Both the position numbers and the translations under genes were made by a program. Positions 1 to 8,116 of a DNA stretch of 26,138 nucleotides are shown piece by piece (within the stretch, counting starts at the first letter, position 1; each line of letters starts with the position of its first letter). Where the stretch lies: positions 1 through 26,138 of the IMG/VR virus record IMGVR_UViG_3300017782_000188. One strand, given 5' to 3'. The notes beneath the pieces were generated by a model that saw nothing but the letters and a program-made list of their open reading frames with translations, was not told where the DNA came from and searched no databases. This DNA is from a virus.

Positions 1-365
1 CCTAACTGAGCACCCTCGTCAATTAAATTCTTAACGATTTTGCCGTAAGGAGTATCCATTACTTTTGCCTCGCCAATAAAGTTTTTACCTTCTGGTTTCA
101 GACTAGTAATCATATGCGAAACTCTTTCAAGATTAACTGTTGGTCCGTCTGGATGTCCTAGTTCACCGAAAGCACGTTTCTTGTTAATAAACTCTTTTGT
201 GTATCTGTTTACTTCTTTTTGTAAAGTCTCTACTGGATAAATTCGACCATTACGGTTCTTTATATCCGCTTGCATAAAGACACCTCTTATCTTGTATGAC
301 TTTCCACCCTTAACGTCTTCAGTCAATACTTCGATATCTTCGATTGTTTCTGTAATTAGTTTCAT
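1..365 (-). CDS. 21: Prohead core protease gp21, N-terminal part (cut by window edge)
   Basis: The gene starts at the ATG at 363-365 and runs off the window; 121 residues are visible. The protein is the T4 gp21-type prohead protease, which cleaves scaffold and capsid proteins during head maturation. The visible part contains the family block NRNGRIYP (residues 38-44 region), then RAFGELGHPDGP (64-75), whose His71 matches the catalytic His of this herpesvirus-assemblin-like serine protease fold, then VNLERVSHMI and DTPYGKIVKNLIDEG. The catalytic Ser lies beyond the edge. The start overlaps the stop of the 61-residue gene by 4 bases (ATGA), suggesting translational coupling. Its place after portal and core genes matches T4 order. 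Confidence 0.93.
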   Translation of the reverse strand, partial: MKLITETIEDIEVLTEDVKGGKSYKIRGVFMQADIKNRNGRIYPVETLQKEVNRYTKEFINKKRAFGELGHPDGPTVNLERVSHMITSLKPEGKNFIGEAKVMDTPYGKIVKNLIDEGAQL

Positions 366-547
366 TTATCTACCTTTTGTTTATTATTGTAAATTTTGTC
401 TACAACTTCTCTCTTTAATTCTTCTTTTGCAATTCCGTACTTCTCTGCAAAAGCCTTTCTAAATTCGTCTGCAATCTGACTTTTAGATTTTGTTCCTACA
501 ATTCTTTCTAAAATTGCTCTTGAATAATCTTTTTTCTTCTTTCCCAT
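362..547 (-). CDS. Small basic protein of unknown function upstream of gp21
   Basis: A 61-residue, Lys/Arg-rich protein starting MGKKKKDYSRAI, predicted by eye to be mostly helical, with no motif I recognise. It begins one base after the upstream stop and its TGA overlaps the ATG of the protease gene by 4 bases, so it is a real, coupled member of the late operon. In T4 the core gene 68 sits between 67 and 21. This protein occupies a similar position but is far shorter, and I see no similarity that would justify calling it gp68. It could be a core/scaffold component. Confidence 0.75.
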   Translation of the reverse strand: MGKKKKDYSRAILERIVGTKSKSQIADEFRKAFAEKYGIAKEELKREVVDKIYNNKQKVDK

Positions 548-967
548 TTATCTTACTTCTAAAATAATTGTATAGTTATCGCCTGCAACAAACCCTTTTG
601 TTGAAAGTAATATGTCGCCTGCAGGAGATGTATTCGCTGTTAATGTTGCGTTGTTAGGAATACTATTACCAGCAGTAAAGTAATCATGAAAACCACGACC
701 AGAGAAAAATCCTATAGTTGCATTAGCAGAACTTGTTCCACTGCCTGCCCATAATAATTCTACGCCTGATTTACCATTTGTTGTATTGACTGCCCAATAT
801 ATTTTTGCAATTACTCTATTCGCATCTTCTGACAAAAAGTTTAATGCACTAGCATCCATTTTAGTCACAAGTGTTTCACCTGAGCCGTCACTTATATTAG
901 TAAACTTCATAACAGTTTTAACTCCAACTGTATCTGCTATTGTTTGTGTTGTAACAACATCTGCCAT
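548..967 (-). CDS. Small virion-type protein, paralogue C of a three-gene set
   Basis: A 139-residue, Gly/Thr/Asn-rich, apparently all-beta protein. Its central stretch (VIAKIYWAVN, then ELLWAGSG and a GRGFHDYFTAG turn, ending in a short beta tail with LEVR) aligns by eye with the 142-residue protein at 1329-1757, and more weakly with the 114-residue protein between them. It starts ATG at 965-967, one base before the preceding gene's stop codon, and is followed immediately by the small basic gene. Its place between the prohead core gene and the protease suggests a head-associated role such as decoration or reinforcement. That is inference from position and composition; no named family is recognised. 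Confidence 0.8.
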   Translation of the reverse strand: MADVVTTQTIADTVGVKTVMKFTNISDGSGETLVTKMDASALNFLSEDANRVIAKIYWAVNTTNGKSGVELLWAGSGTSSANATIGFFSGRGFHDYFTAGNSIPNNATLTANTSPAGDILLSTKGFVAGDNYTIILEVR

Positions 968-1312
968 TTAATTTCTCCTAAACTCTGTAATTAACAAATA
1001 ACTCTTAACATTCGAATCAGTTGTTAATTTTATTATTTTATCATTGCCAAATTTTAACTGGTCAGGTCGTAATCCATACTTACCATTTCCAGTAAAACTC
1101 AAATCATCTTTTTCACTTTCGGCACTCATCTTTAAAGTACCTGTACCTTTTATTTGATAGTGACACTCAATCAAACTTACCTTTGATTCATTTGTACCAC
1201 CTGTTAACTTTTCTGCGTCAACTATTATCTGGTCTGTCTCATCAAGGATACCCTTTGATTGTACAATGTATTTCAAAGTGGTATCAACAAAAACTTTATT
1301 CGTAATCGCCAT
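968..1312 (-). CDS. Small virion-type protein, paralogue B of a three-gene set
   Basis: A 114-residue protein starting MAITNKVFVDTTLKYIV. It has the same broad plan as its two neighbours: an N-terminal strand pair, a central segment SLIECHYQIKGTGTLKMSA matching the WWQL...IQFKG / YWAV...LLWAG segments, a Gly turn (FTGNGKYG) and a C-terminal strand ending ITEFRRN. It is the most diverged of the three and carries more charge. It is separated by 16 bases from the upstream 142-residue gene and abuts the downstream one. The function is unknown; a head accessory protein is suggested only by gene position. Confidence 0.78.
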   Translation of the reverse strand: MAITNKVFVDTTLKYIVQSKGILDETDQIIVDAEKLTGGTNESKVSLIECHYQIKGTGTLKMSAESEKDDLSFTGNGKYGLRPDQLKFGNDKIIKLTTDSNVKSYLLITEFRRN

Positions 1313-1328
1313 TAAAAAACCCTATCTA

Positions 1329-1757
1329 CTATGCAGTAAATGATTCGTCTTTTCTTAACTCGATTATAACACTACCAGAAGTTCCAAAAGCACTTAACTC
1401 TAAATCTCCTGAAGTTGCACCAGTATTTGTTGCGTTGTTAGTAATCTTACCAGCAGTACCGTCATAGTGACCTGTACCAGCAAGTTGTATTGCTGTTGTA
1501 TCAGATGATGCACCTTTGAATTGTATCTGTACATGACCTGTATTATCATCAGCAGTACCTTGTACTAACTGCCACCATATTCTAGTGATATCTAGTTTTG
1601 CACCATTGGCATGTCCAGATAATCCACTTGCGTCTAGTATGTTAGAGTTAGCAGTTGTGTTATCGTCCATGTTTACCAGAACAGTAACTTTACCACCTGA
1701 CGCACCACTACCAGTTTCTACTACTGTATCTCTGAGCGTTCTCGTTGCAATTGCCAT
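1329..1757 (-). CDS. Small virion-type protein, paralogue A of a three-gene set
   Basis: A 142-residue beta-rich protein, mostly small residues (Gly, Thr, Ala, Asp, Asn). Recognisable landmarks are ITRIWWQLVQG, then VQIQFKGAS, a GTGHYDGTAGKI turn and a closing SVIIELRKDE. It is the clearest paralogue of the 139-residue protein at 548-967. The start ATG is at 1755-1757, ten bases after the stop of the 84-residue gene. It has no signal peptide, membrane segment or catalytic motif. Multiple small beta proteins between scaffold and protease genes would fit capsid decoration, but this is not demonstrated by the sequence. Confidence 0.8.
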   Translation of the reverse strand: MAIATRTLRDTVVETGSGASGGKVTVLVNMDDNTTANSNILDASGLSGHANGAKLDITRIWWQLVQGTADDNTGHVQIQFKGASSDTTAIQLAGTGHYDGTAGKITNNATNTGATSGDLELSAFGTSGSVIIELRKDESFTA

Positions 1758-1767
1758 TTTTTATTCC

Positions 1768-2022
1768 TTACTTTATTGTTTCGTTATCAATGTATCGTTC
1801 TATATTTGATACGTTAATCCCATGTTTTTTAGCCACTTGATTAATAATACTTGGTATTTTCCCTATGAGAGGGTCAGGTGTTTTATTAATCATATCATAA
1901 ACATCATCTATTGCGGTCTTCATTTTAGGTGATAAACTATTATACGCCTTACCCTTTTCAGGACCACCATATCTTCTCTCAGATAATTGTCTTTTAAACT
2001 TCTGAAACGACAGGTTGTTCAT
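1768..2022 (-). CDS. Small basic protein overlapping the core-protein gene; possible core component
   Basis: An 84-residue basic protein (MNNLSFQKFKRQLSERRYGG...) with a C-terminal part that reads as helical (IPSIINQVAKKHGINVSNIERYIDNE). Its ATG (2020-2022) lies inside the 3' end of the gp67-like gene, overlapping it by 29 bases in another frame, so translation is probably coupled. The position corresponds to T4 gene 68, a prohead core protein, but the protein is shorter and I cannot support homology from sequence alone. Alternative: an unrelated small regulator or structural protein. Confidence 0.75.
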   Translation of the reverse strand: MNNLSFQKFKRQLSERRYGGPEKGKAYNSLSPKMKTAIDDVYDMINKTPDPLIGKIPSIINQVAKKHGINVSNIERYIDNETIK

Positions 2023-2278
2023 CTACTTCCTCATCATTGTCTATTTCAACAGGTTCTTGAACAGGTTCTTCCTCAGCAGGTTTCATATACTGAGCATTTT
2101 GTTCTAAGTCTTCTGTTTCATGAGCTGCATTTAACCAATCATTTGCGACAGTCATTCTTTTATCATCTAAAGCACTACCTATCTTATCAGATAAAGCACT
2201 TTTAAATGCGTCTTGAGCTGCGATATTATCGCCGTCTGCAAGTGAATCAACCATTGCTCTTACGTTATCTTCTGTCAT
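1994..2278 (-). CDS. 67: Prohead core protein, gp67-like
   Basis: A 94-residue protein with a helical first half (AAQDAFKSALSDKIGSALDDKRMTVA pattern, read in pieces: DAFKSALSDKIGSALD then DDKRMTVAND) and a very acidic second half rich in Glu, Asp and Pro (AEEEPVQEPVEIDNDEEVDE). The DAFxxALxxKIxxALDxxR pattern is common in scaffold/core proteins of T4-like phages, and the location directly after the portal gene is that of T4 gene 67 (prohead core, processed by gp21). It starts 2 bases after the portal stop. A TATAAATA late-promoter octamer lies just upstream, at the end of the portal gene. The assignment rests on position, size and acidity. Confidence 0.75.
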   Translation of the reverse strand: MTEDNVRAMVDSLADGDNIAAQDAFKSALSDKIGSALDDKRMTVANDWLNAAHETEDLEQNAQYMKPAEEEPVQEPVEIDNDEEVDEQPVVSEV

Positions 2279-2280
2279 AA

Positions 2281-3831
2281 TTATTCATCTCCTATATTTA
2301 TATCAGTATTATCATCATCTTCCATTTGTGCGCCTTCTGGAGCGGCAATAATACCTTGTTTAATTTCATCTCGAATCTGACTATCAATATTGATAATATC
2401 GTCATCAGTTTGTCTTAACACATTCTTTCTGATATATTCAACAGAAAAATATTTACCAATATATGGACTAACTTCGTTTACAAGACTTAGTCTTTCTCTT
2501 AGCATTTCAGCATGTTTTAACTCTGAAAAATATCCATCTTTTAAATAATCATATTGTATGTGTTCTTTTAACTTACTCCAATCTTCTATTGTGATAATAC
2601 CTTTTAAAACTAATTGTGTTTTAAGTACATCATGAAATAGTTGAGTAAATCTTTTTCTTAATCTTTGAACAAACTTAGTAAATTTAAGTTCATCTCTTGT
2701 AATTTCTGCAGCTCTTCCTAGATTAAAACCATTTTGGGAATCTAATCTTGAAATAGGTACATTCAAAGATTTGTATAATTTCTTTTGAAAGTATTCTACG
2801 TCTGATATCTCACCAAGATTTTGTCCGCCTTGTAGTGTAGAAACTTCTGTGCCTTTCGCACCTTCTCTACGAGGTAACCAAAAATCTTCAAGCATAGACA
2901 TATGTTTTCTATCATCTCTAATCTCACCAGTTGAAGCGTCATAAACAAGTTTGTTTCTATATCTTGCCATAACATCTCTTAGATAGGATTCTGCTTTTAC
3001 TTTAGGTAAGTTGCCTACATCAACATAGAATATTCTTCTTTCTGGTGCCCTTACTATTCTGTAAATAACAACAGCATCTTCAATCATTCTTAATTGATTG
3101 ACAGGTTTAATTGCCTTATGCAAGTGACCCATAACCATATTTTTAGTTTGGTCTATTACACCTGAAGTAATATAAGAGATTGCGTCAGCAGAAATTTTAA
3201 GACCAGCATTTGAATTTGCTGATGATATACCTTTTTCATTATAAACAAACCATTCTGCTGTTTGTTCTATAATTTCTATACCTTTAGTGCCTTTCGTATC
3301 TCTTTTCTTTGTAACCTCACGAACTTTCTTAATTTTTCGTGGGTCTATGTATCGTAATTCTGTTAATCCTTTTCGTGGACTTTTTGGGTCTATGACTTTG
3401 TGAAAGTATATTCTACCATCAACATAAAATCTTTTAAAAATGTCATGACCTTTTTCGTCAAAATTTAAGAGCTTCATAACCTCATCAAACTCATTACGAA
3501 TTTTCGCCTTAATAGGTTCTGAGACTGCCAGTTTATCTAGCGATATTGAAACAGACTGGTCTCTATCGTCTGATACAATAACCTCATTTATGATATCTTC
3601 AATTGCCATATCACACTCTGGGTGTTGAGCAACTTCTCTATATCTTTTTATTAAGTCGACATCATTCTTCGCATTAACTTCCATATCCAAGTATTGGCCA
3701 AAGTAACCGCCAGCAGATATAGTAGTTGTACCGTCATCAGGAGAAGGAACCGTGAAAGCCTGTTTGGCTTCCGCCGGTTTATCCTTATCGTCATTCAGTC
3801 TTGTTATTTGGAAGCCAAGTAATTGTGCCAT
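2281..3831 (-). CDS. 20: Portal vertex protein gp20
   Basis: A 516-residue protein, close to the 524 of T4 gp20. It forms the dodecameric portal through which DNA is packaged and to which the neck attaches. Family landmarks include IEDIINEVIVSDDR near residues 77-90, the central wing/stem region with MIEDAVVIYRIVRAPERRIFYVDVGNLP, then DFWLPRREG and SRLDSQNGFNLGRA. The C-terminal end is acidic (MEDDDNTDINIGDE). It starts at ATG 3829-3831 with a ribosome-binding AAGGA about 8 bases upstream. It lies between tail tube and core protein genes, exactly as in T4. Confidence 0.97.
   Translation of the reverse strand: MAQLLGFQITRLNDDKDKPAEAKQAFTVPSPDDGTTTISAGGYFGQYLDMEVNAKNDVDLIKRYREVAQHPECDMAIEDIINEVIVSDDRDQSVSISLDKLAVSEPIKAKIRNEFDEVMKLLNFDEKGHDIFKRFYVDGRIYFHKVIDPKSPRKGLTELRYIDPRKIKKVREVTKKRDTKGTKGIEIIEQTAEWFVYNEKGISSANSNAGLKISADAISYITSGVIDQTKNMVMGHLHKAIKPVNQLRMIEDAVVIYRIVRAPERRIFYVDVGNLPKVKAESYLRDVMARYRNKLVYDASTGEIRDDRKHMSMLEDFWLPRREGAKGTEVSTLQGGQNLGEISDVEYFQKKLYKSLNVPISRLDSQNGFNLGRAAEITRDELKFTKFVQRLRKRFTQLFHDVLKTQLVLKGIITIEDWSKLKEHIQYDYLKDGYFSELKHAEMLRERLSLVNEVSPYIGKYFSVEYIRKNVLRQTDDDIINIDSQIRDEIKQGIIAAPEGAQMEDDDNTDINIGDE
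2295..2302 (-). promoter_or_regulatory. T4-type late promoter inside the portal gene end, before the gp67-like gene
   Basis: An exact TATAAATA on the coding strand within the last codons of the portal gene, 16 bases before the gp67-like ATG. AGGAG follows immediately, so a transcript starting here would have a minimal leader. Confidence 0.6.
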
Positions 3832-3851
3832 ATTATATTTTCCTTATAACT

Positions 3852-3859
3852 TGTTTATA
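3852..3859 (-). promoter_or_regulatory. Possible late promoter before the portal gene, one mismatch (TATAAACA)
   Basis: TATAAACA differs from the T4 octamer at one base and lies in the 29-base gap between tube and portal genes, followed by AAGGAAA before the ATG. Confidence 0.4.
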
Positions 3860-3860
3860 A

Positions 3861-4388
3861 TTATGTAGTAGTATCTGTTTCAAAATACTGATATGTAAAT
3901 GAACAACCGAACTCTTCTATGGCGTTATTTGAACCATAGTTAAGTGCGATATCATCTAGAGCAGTTGGGAATGCACCTCTTAAAGTATAAGATTTAAGAG
4001 TATCACCATTTCTGTCTAAGTGGTCAATGAATATATCAACTTGATAATCTGAAGGATTAGTTAACCCCTCGTTATCAGTCATGTTATTCATGCCGTTCAT
4101 CCATCTTTCTAGACCTCTATAAATTTTGAAGTCTGTATCGTTTAATACTGTAATAGACCATGGGTTAAATGTTCTATCACCAACTAAATTCAGTATTCTT
4201 CCTCTAAAGTTTACAGGAACAGTACCAAGATTTTGCCCAGGTATTGATGTAGCATTACATAAGAATGCCAAGTCAGCTGTTTCTCCACCAACTGCTGAGT
4301 AACCAGGGAAAGGTAAAGTTACCTTGAACTGATTGGCTCTTGCACCACCGCCTTTTAGTCGGGCTTTAAAGTCATTAATATTCGCCAT
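3861..4388 (-). CDS. 19: Tail tube protein gp19
   Basis: A 175-residue protein (T4 gp19 is 163) that polymerises as hexameric rings forming the inner tail tube. Landmarks are MANINDFKARLKGGGARANQFKV at the N-terminus (read as MANINDFKARL and GGARANQFKV), FLCNATSIPGQNLG, the FRGRILNLVGDR strand, TVLNDTDFKIYRGLERWMN and a C-terminal EEFGCSFTYQYFE. This is the typical T4-like tube protein pattern. It follows the sheath gene with a 13-base gap and precedes the portal gene, matching T4 order. Confidence 0.96.
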   Translation of the reverse strand: MANINDFKARLKGGGARANQFKVTLPFPGYSAVGGETADLAFLCNATSIPGQNLGTVPVNFRGRILNLVGDRTFNPWSITVLNDTDFKIYRGLERWMNGMNNMTDNEGLTNPSDYQVDIFIDHLDRNGDTLKSYTLRGAFPTALDDIALNYGSNNAIEEFGCSFTYQYFETDTTT

Positions 4389-4401
4389 TGTTTATCCCTC
4401 C

Positions 4402-6399
4402 CTATGCGCCTGCTACTTCAGAAAAGGCAACGCCTGTTCTTGTAGCAATAAAGTTAAGTTGAATGAAGTTAATAGAACGAGCAGGTTTGACAAATATGTC
4501 AGCCCTAAATTCACTTCTATCAATAACATCTCCAGTATTATTTGAATCGTCACAAACAACACTAAAGTCTGTAATACCTCTTCTACCTTGTACATCTCTC
4601 AAGAATGGTTCTACAAGATTTCTAAATTGAGCCCTTGTAAATTCATCATTGAATTCAAACAATTGAAACTTAGATGCAGTAGATATTGCTTTTTCTAGAG
4701 TAATGAATAATCTTCTTACATTAATTCTATCAAATGCACTTGGTTTTCCCTGAGCAGTTTTGTCACCAAACAGTACAGTTCCCTGTCCAGGGAATGCGAC
4801 TACTGGATTAATTCTTGCCTTGTACAATTCATCTCTCTGTGTTTGATTTGGATTGAAAGCAAGTTTAACTGCACCTCTAATCTGACCTCTGTTAAAACCA
4901 GCAGGTGAGAAGAAAGGGTCTGCAATATTATCTGTTCTTGCACAAAGTCCTGCAATGTCACCATTTAATGGTACAAATCTAAAGACATCATTATATCTGT
5001 CGTACATATATTTGTAACCACTATCAATAACAGCATAACTTGTTGATGGTAGACCATCTGCAAAAGATACTACGTTCTGAGTTTGTGTGATTGCGTTAGA
5101 AACACCAACAACATCTGCTCTCGCAGGTGAAATAAATGCCACACAATCTTTTCTTGCAGTTGCGATATCCATAACAGCAGTTGCCTTTGTATCGCCAGTA
5201 GCGTCAGCACTTGTCTGTGAAGGGCCGCAAAGTAGTAAAGATACATCTACGTTTTCTACATCATTAAATTTTTCGTATGCAGTTGCAACTTCAGCATTTG
5301 TAGCAGCATAATCGTCTGTTCCAGATGCCAATGAATAAGTCTTAACAGCAAACGCATCGCCTTGAGTGTTATCGAAAGTTTGACTTTTCTTAACACTACC
5401 TGCATTTGCGAGTGTTGATTCATGGTCCATTACATATACAAATTTACTTGTTCTGTATATTACATCAGGATAGAAGTTTGAGTTACCTGAATCATCTTTA
5501 GCATCTCCTGCCTGTGAAACACCAGCAAAAGTTTCTAAGATTTGTCCTGTTTCTCCTGTAATTCCGCCATCTTCATCTAACACTACGATATGCATTTCAT
5601 CTAATGAACCGCCAGCAGCAACAACATCATCTGTTGAAGTTGGTGGGCCGTCAAAGTTGAAATAATATTCCCAATGTCTTAGAACTTTAGCGTTATCTAC
5701 GATAGCATGTCTTAGACCGCCTGTCTCTGTTTTACCAGTTGCAGGATTAAATCTTGCGATTGTTAGAACGTGTGTACTGATTGCTGTAATTTTATAGAAA
5801 AATCCTGAAGGTGCACCATCAGTTGAAGGTACATTAGATGCATCTCCAAACTCTAGTATGTCGCCCACTTGAAATAGAGAACCATCATCCATTGTGATAG
5901 TTGTATCTCCGATAGCAGCAGAAGAATCATTTGTTAGAGTACCACCATTAGAGTGTGGTCCAAAAGCGGTTGAATTTGTACAGACAGAAATTTTAAGTGA
6001 GTTTCCTAGAGTCCCTGCTTCTCTAGCGGCATATGCCCCTACGGTAGCAGCAAAACTAGCTTCACTTGAATAATTGTCCAGGTAATCAGTAGTATTTTTT
6101 ATTAAGATAGGGGTACCAGATACACAAGCATTTACCATACCTGTTATTGGTCTCACTACCTTTAGATTGTTTCCGTAACCTAAAAAGTTAGCAGCACAAA
6201 AGAACTCTTCAAAGTTAGATGAATTAGGTTTCCCAAATACATCAACTAACTCAACCTCAGACGAAATTGTTGTTATCTCATCCATGGGTCCTTTTTCTGC
6301 TGTCATTACTATTGCACCAGATGATGTTGAAGCAGCTGGTATTACATTAGTAAGGTCCTTTTCAGTAACGAGAACTCCCGGTGATACTTGAAAAGCCAT
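4402..6399 (-). CDS. 18: Contractile tail sheath protein gp18
   Basis: A 665-residue protein (T4 gp18 is 659). It begins MAFQVSPGVLVTEKDLT, the hallmark N-terminus of T4-like sheaths, followed by GAIVMTAEKGP and FGKPNSSNFEEFF. The C-terminal domain has the conserved DRINVRRLFITLEKAI, FNDEFTRAQFRNLVEPFLRDVQGRRGITDF and the final beta segment that interlocks neighbouring subunits (RPARS-like KPARSINFIQLNFIATRTG). The variable, Thr/Ser/Asp-rich middle (about residues 100-420) corresponds to the surface domains. An exact TATAAATA late promoter (6452-6459) and an AAGGAG ribosome-binding site precede it, consistent with very high late expression. Confidence 0.98.
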   Translation of the reverse strand: MAFQVSPGVLVTEKDLTNVIPAASTSSGAIVMTAEKGPMDEITTISSEVELVDVFGKPNSSNFEEFFCAANFLGYGNNLKVVRPITGMVNACVSGTPILIKNTTDYLDNYSSEASFAATVGAYAAREAGTLGNSLKISVCTNSTAFGPHSNGGTLTNDSSAAIGDTTITMDDGSLFQVGDILEFGDASNVPSTDGAPSGFFYKITAISTHVLTIARFNPATGKTETGGLRHAIVDNAKVLRHWEYYFNFDGPPTSTDDVVAAGGSLDEMHIVVLDEDGGITGETGQILETFAGVSQAGDAKDDSGNSNFYPDVIYRTSKFVYVMDHESTLANAGSVKKSQTFDNTQGDAFAVKTYSLASGTDDYAATNAEVATAYEKFNDVENVDVSLLLCGPSQTSADATGDTKATAVMDIATARKDCVAFISPARADVVGVSNAITQTQNVVSFADGLPSTSYAVIDSGYKYMYDRYNDVFRFVPLNGDIAGLCARTDNIADPFFSPAGFNRGQIRGAVKLAFNPNQTQRDELYKARINPVVAFPGQGTVLFGDKTAQGKPSAFDRINVRRLFITLEKAISTASKFQLFEFNDEFTRAQFRNLVEPFLRDVQGRRGITDFSVVCDDSNNTGDVIDRSEFRADIFVKPARSINFIQLNFIATRTGVAFSEVAGA

Positions 6400-6451
6400 A
6401 TTTTAGTTCTCCTTATTAATAAGTTTATTATTAGTTATAACCCTTTGTGTA

Positions 6452-6459
6452 TATTTATA
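6452..6459 (-). promoter_or_regulatory. T4-type late promoter before gp18
   Basis: The coding strand reads TATAAATA, the exact T4 late-promoter octamer recognised by the gp55/gp33 sigma system. It lies in the 76-base gap between the terminase stop and the sheath start. Transcription would begin a few bases downstream, leaving a leader of about 45 bases with AAGGAGAA before the ATG. Confidence 0.85.
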
Positions 6460-6475
6460 GTATATCAAAACTACA

Positions 6476-8116
6476 CTATTCTCCTTTTCGATATGATACG
6501 GGTCGCCAAATTTCTCCTGCGTCAACAAAGTAACCATCTTGACCGTTAGGGTCGTTCAGTCCGTCATCTATGAACCCAAAAGGTGCCATATCTGCCTCGA
6601 TAGCGTTCTGTTGTTCAGTAAACATTTGACCTCTTACATCTACATTTGTAAGTTCTTTAAAATATCGTTGATTTGCTAACCACGAAAATATCACTAAACA
6701 CATTACTAAATCATCTGTTGCGCCAGTTTCTGCCTCAAAAGATTTTCCTTTAGATATAAAAGTCGATAATTCTGAAATAATATCAAAATCTGAGACAAGT
6801 AATTTATCTCCCTCGATTAAACTTTTGAGATTAGAAGTTCCTATCTTTTTTGTACCTTTAGTCATTCTCAAGCCTAGTTGATTGCCACGACCACTAAATC
6901 CTCCACCTAATACTTGTCCAGAACGACCTCTTTGTGTAACCATCATCATGTTATCATACTCTAATTCAAACTGTAAGTTATCTGCTACTTGTTGTCCTAA
7001 ATCGTTTATCTCTACTAAAATAAATGCTTTGTTATAATGTCTTGCAACTTTTTCTATAATACTAGGAAAAAGAAGAGGTTTGATTTCATTATCTCTAAAC
7101 TTTGCAACTACCTTGTAGGGCACACTTGTACAATCTATTACACAAAAGGCTGAATAATCACTTGTTAATCCTCTTGATACATCAACTGTCATTGTGTAAA
7201 GGCGGTCTTTCTTTGGCATTTCGTAAACATCTAAACCACCACTTCGTTTAGGTTCAACAACAGGCATAGTTTTTAATTTACTTGCATTGATGAGTGTATC
7301 AATACTACCTAGAAACTCACATTCAAACTCTGTCTGAAATTGTGCTTCACTTGTATTCTTTATTGTTTCTTCTTTCCACTTTTCATCACGACCTGGTACT
7401 TCACTCCAATGTACTTCGACAGGAACAAAATTATTATTCTTATTTGTTGCGTCTATCCACATCTTATAAAACATATTCATTCCATGAGGTGTAGATACTA
7501 TCATCACCTTTGATGATTTACCAGATGATATTGTAGGATAAACTGAACTAAAAAACTCTTCGGCAATATTATTAGGCACATAAGCAAACTCATCTAAGAA
7601 TATTATATTAAAGGTACTTCCTCGAACAGCACTAGAAGAAGTACTTGCCGCTACAATTCTACTTCCGTTTTCTAATTCAAGTGAACCTTTGTTCCAGTTG
7701 AGAACGCCTTGTTGCATCCATTTAGGTAAATGTTCGTAAGCTAATTGCAAACGACCTAATAAATCTCTTGCCGTAGAAGACTTGTTGGCCAATATTGCAA
7801 CATTCACATTATCATTAAATAATACATAATGTAAGAGGTAGGAGACTATGATAGTTGACTTTCCACTCTGTCTAGGTAATTTACATATTGTAAACCTATT
7901 ATCGTGGAAAGTATCTACCATCTTCCGCTGAAAGTCGTACATTTCAAAAGGTACTAAACCTTTATCAATGGTGACAATTTTTAAATATTCTTGTATAAAG
8001 TATTTAGGATCCTCAAGACACTTCATTACTTCCTCGATTTGTTTCTTTGTAAATCGAGAAGGTGTGTGAGCCTTTTTTAAATTAGGGTTACCTAAATATT
8101 GGTCTGTTGTTCCCAT
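6476..8116 (-). CDS. 17: Terminase large subunit gp17 (packaging ATPase and nuclease)
   Basis: A 546-residue DNA-packaging motor. The ATPase domain shows the Walker A loop PRQSGKST (81-88), Walker B IIFLDE (171-176, with catalytic Glu176) and the coupling motif STP (208-210). The RNase H-like nuclease domain carries the acidic triad typical of gp17: Asp312 in MTVDVSRG, Glu369 in ILVEIND and Asp468/469 in ATDDLVM. It is shorter than T4 gp17 (610), mostly at the ends. The ATG at 8114-8116 comes directly before the stop of the phosphatase gene, so the pair is probably translationally coupled. Confidence 0.98.
   Translation of the reverse strand: MGTTDQYLGNPNLKKAHTPSRFTKKQIEEVMKCLEDPKYFIQEYLKIVTIDKGLVPFEMYDFQRKMVDTFHDNRFTICKLPRQSGKSTIIVSYLLHYVLFNDNVNVAILANKSSTARDLLGRLQLAYEHLPKWMQQGVLNWNKGSLELENGSRIVAASTSSSAVRGSTFNIIFLDEFAYVPNNIAEEFFSSVYPTISSGKSSKVMIVSTPHGMNMFYKMWIDATNKNNNFVPVEVHWSEVPGRDEKWKEETIKNTSEAQFQTEFECEFLGSIDTLINASKLKTMPVVEPKRSGGLDVYEMPKKDRLYTMTVDVSRGLTSDYSAFCVIDCTSVPYKVVAKFRDNEIKPLLFPSIIEKVARHYNKAFILVEINDLGQQVADNLQFELEYDNMMMVTQRGRSGQVLGGGFSGRGNQLGLRMTKGTKKIGTSNLKSLIEGDKLLVSDFDIISELSTFISKGKSFEAETGATDDLVMCLVIFSWLANQRYFKELTNVDVRGQMFTEQQNAIEADMAPFGFIDDGLNDPNGQDGYFVDAGEIWRPVSYRKGE

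Noticed and set aside
548-2022. Calling one of these small genes T4 gp68 or Hoc/Soc
   Set aside because: Position alone suggests it; sizes and sequence features visible by eye do not support a specific assignment.
4413-4595. 60-residue minus-strand frame inside the sheath gene
   Set aside because: It is an out-of-frame shadow inside the conserved C-terminal domain of gp18 with no start signals.
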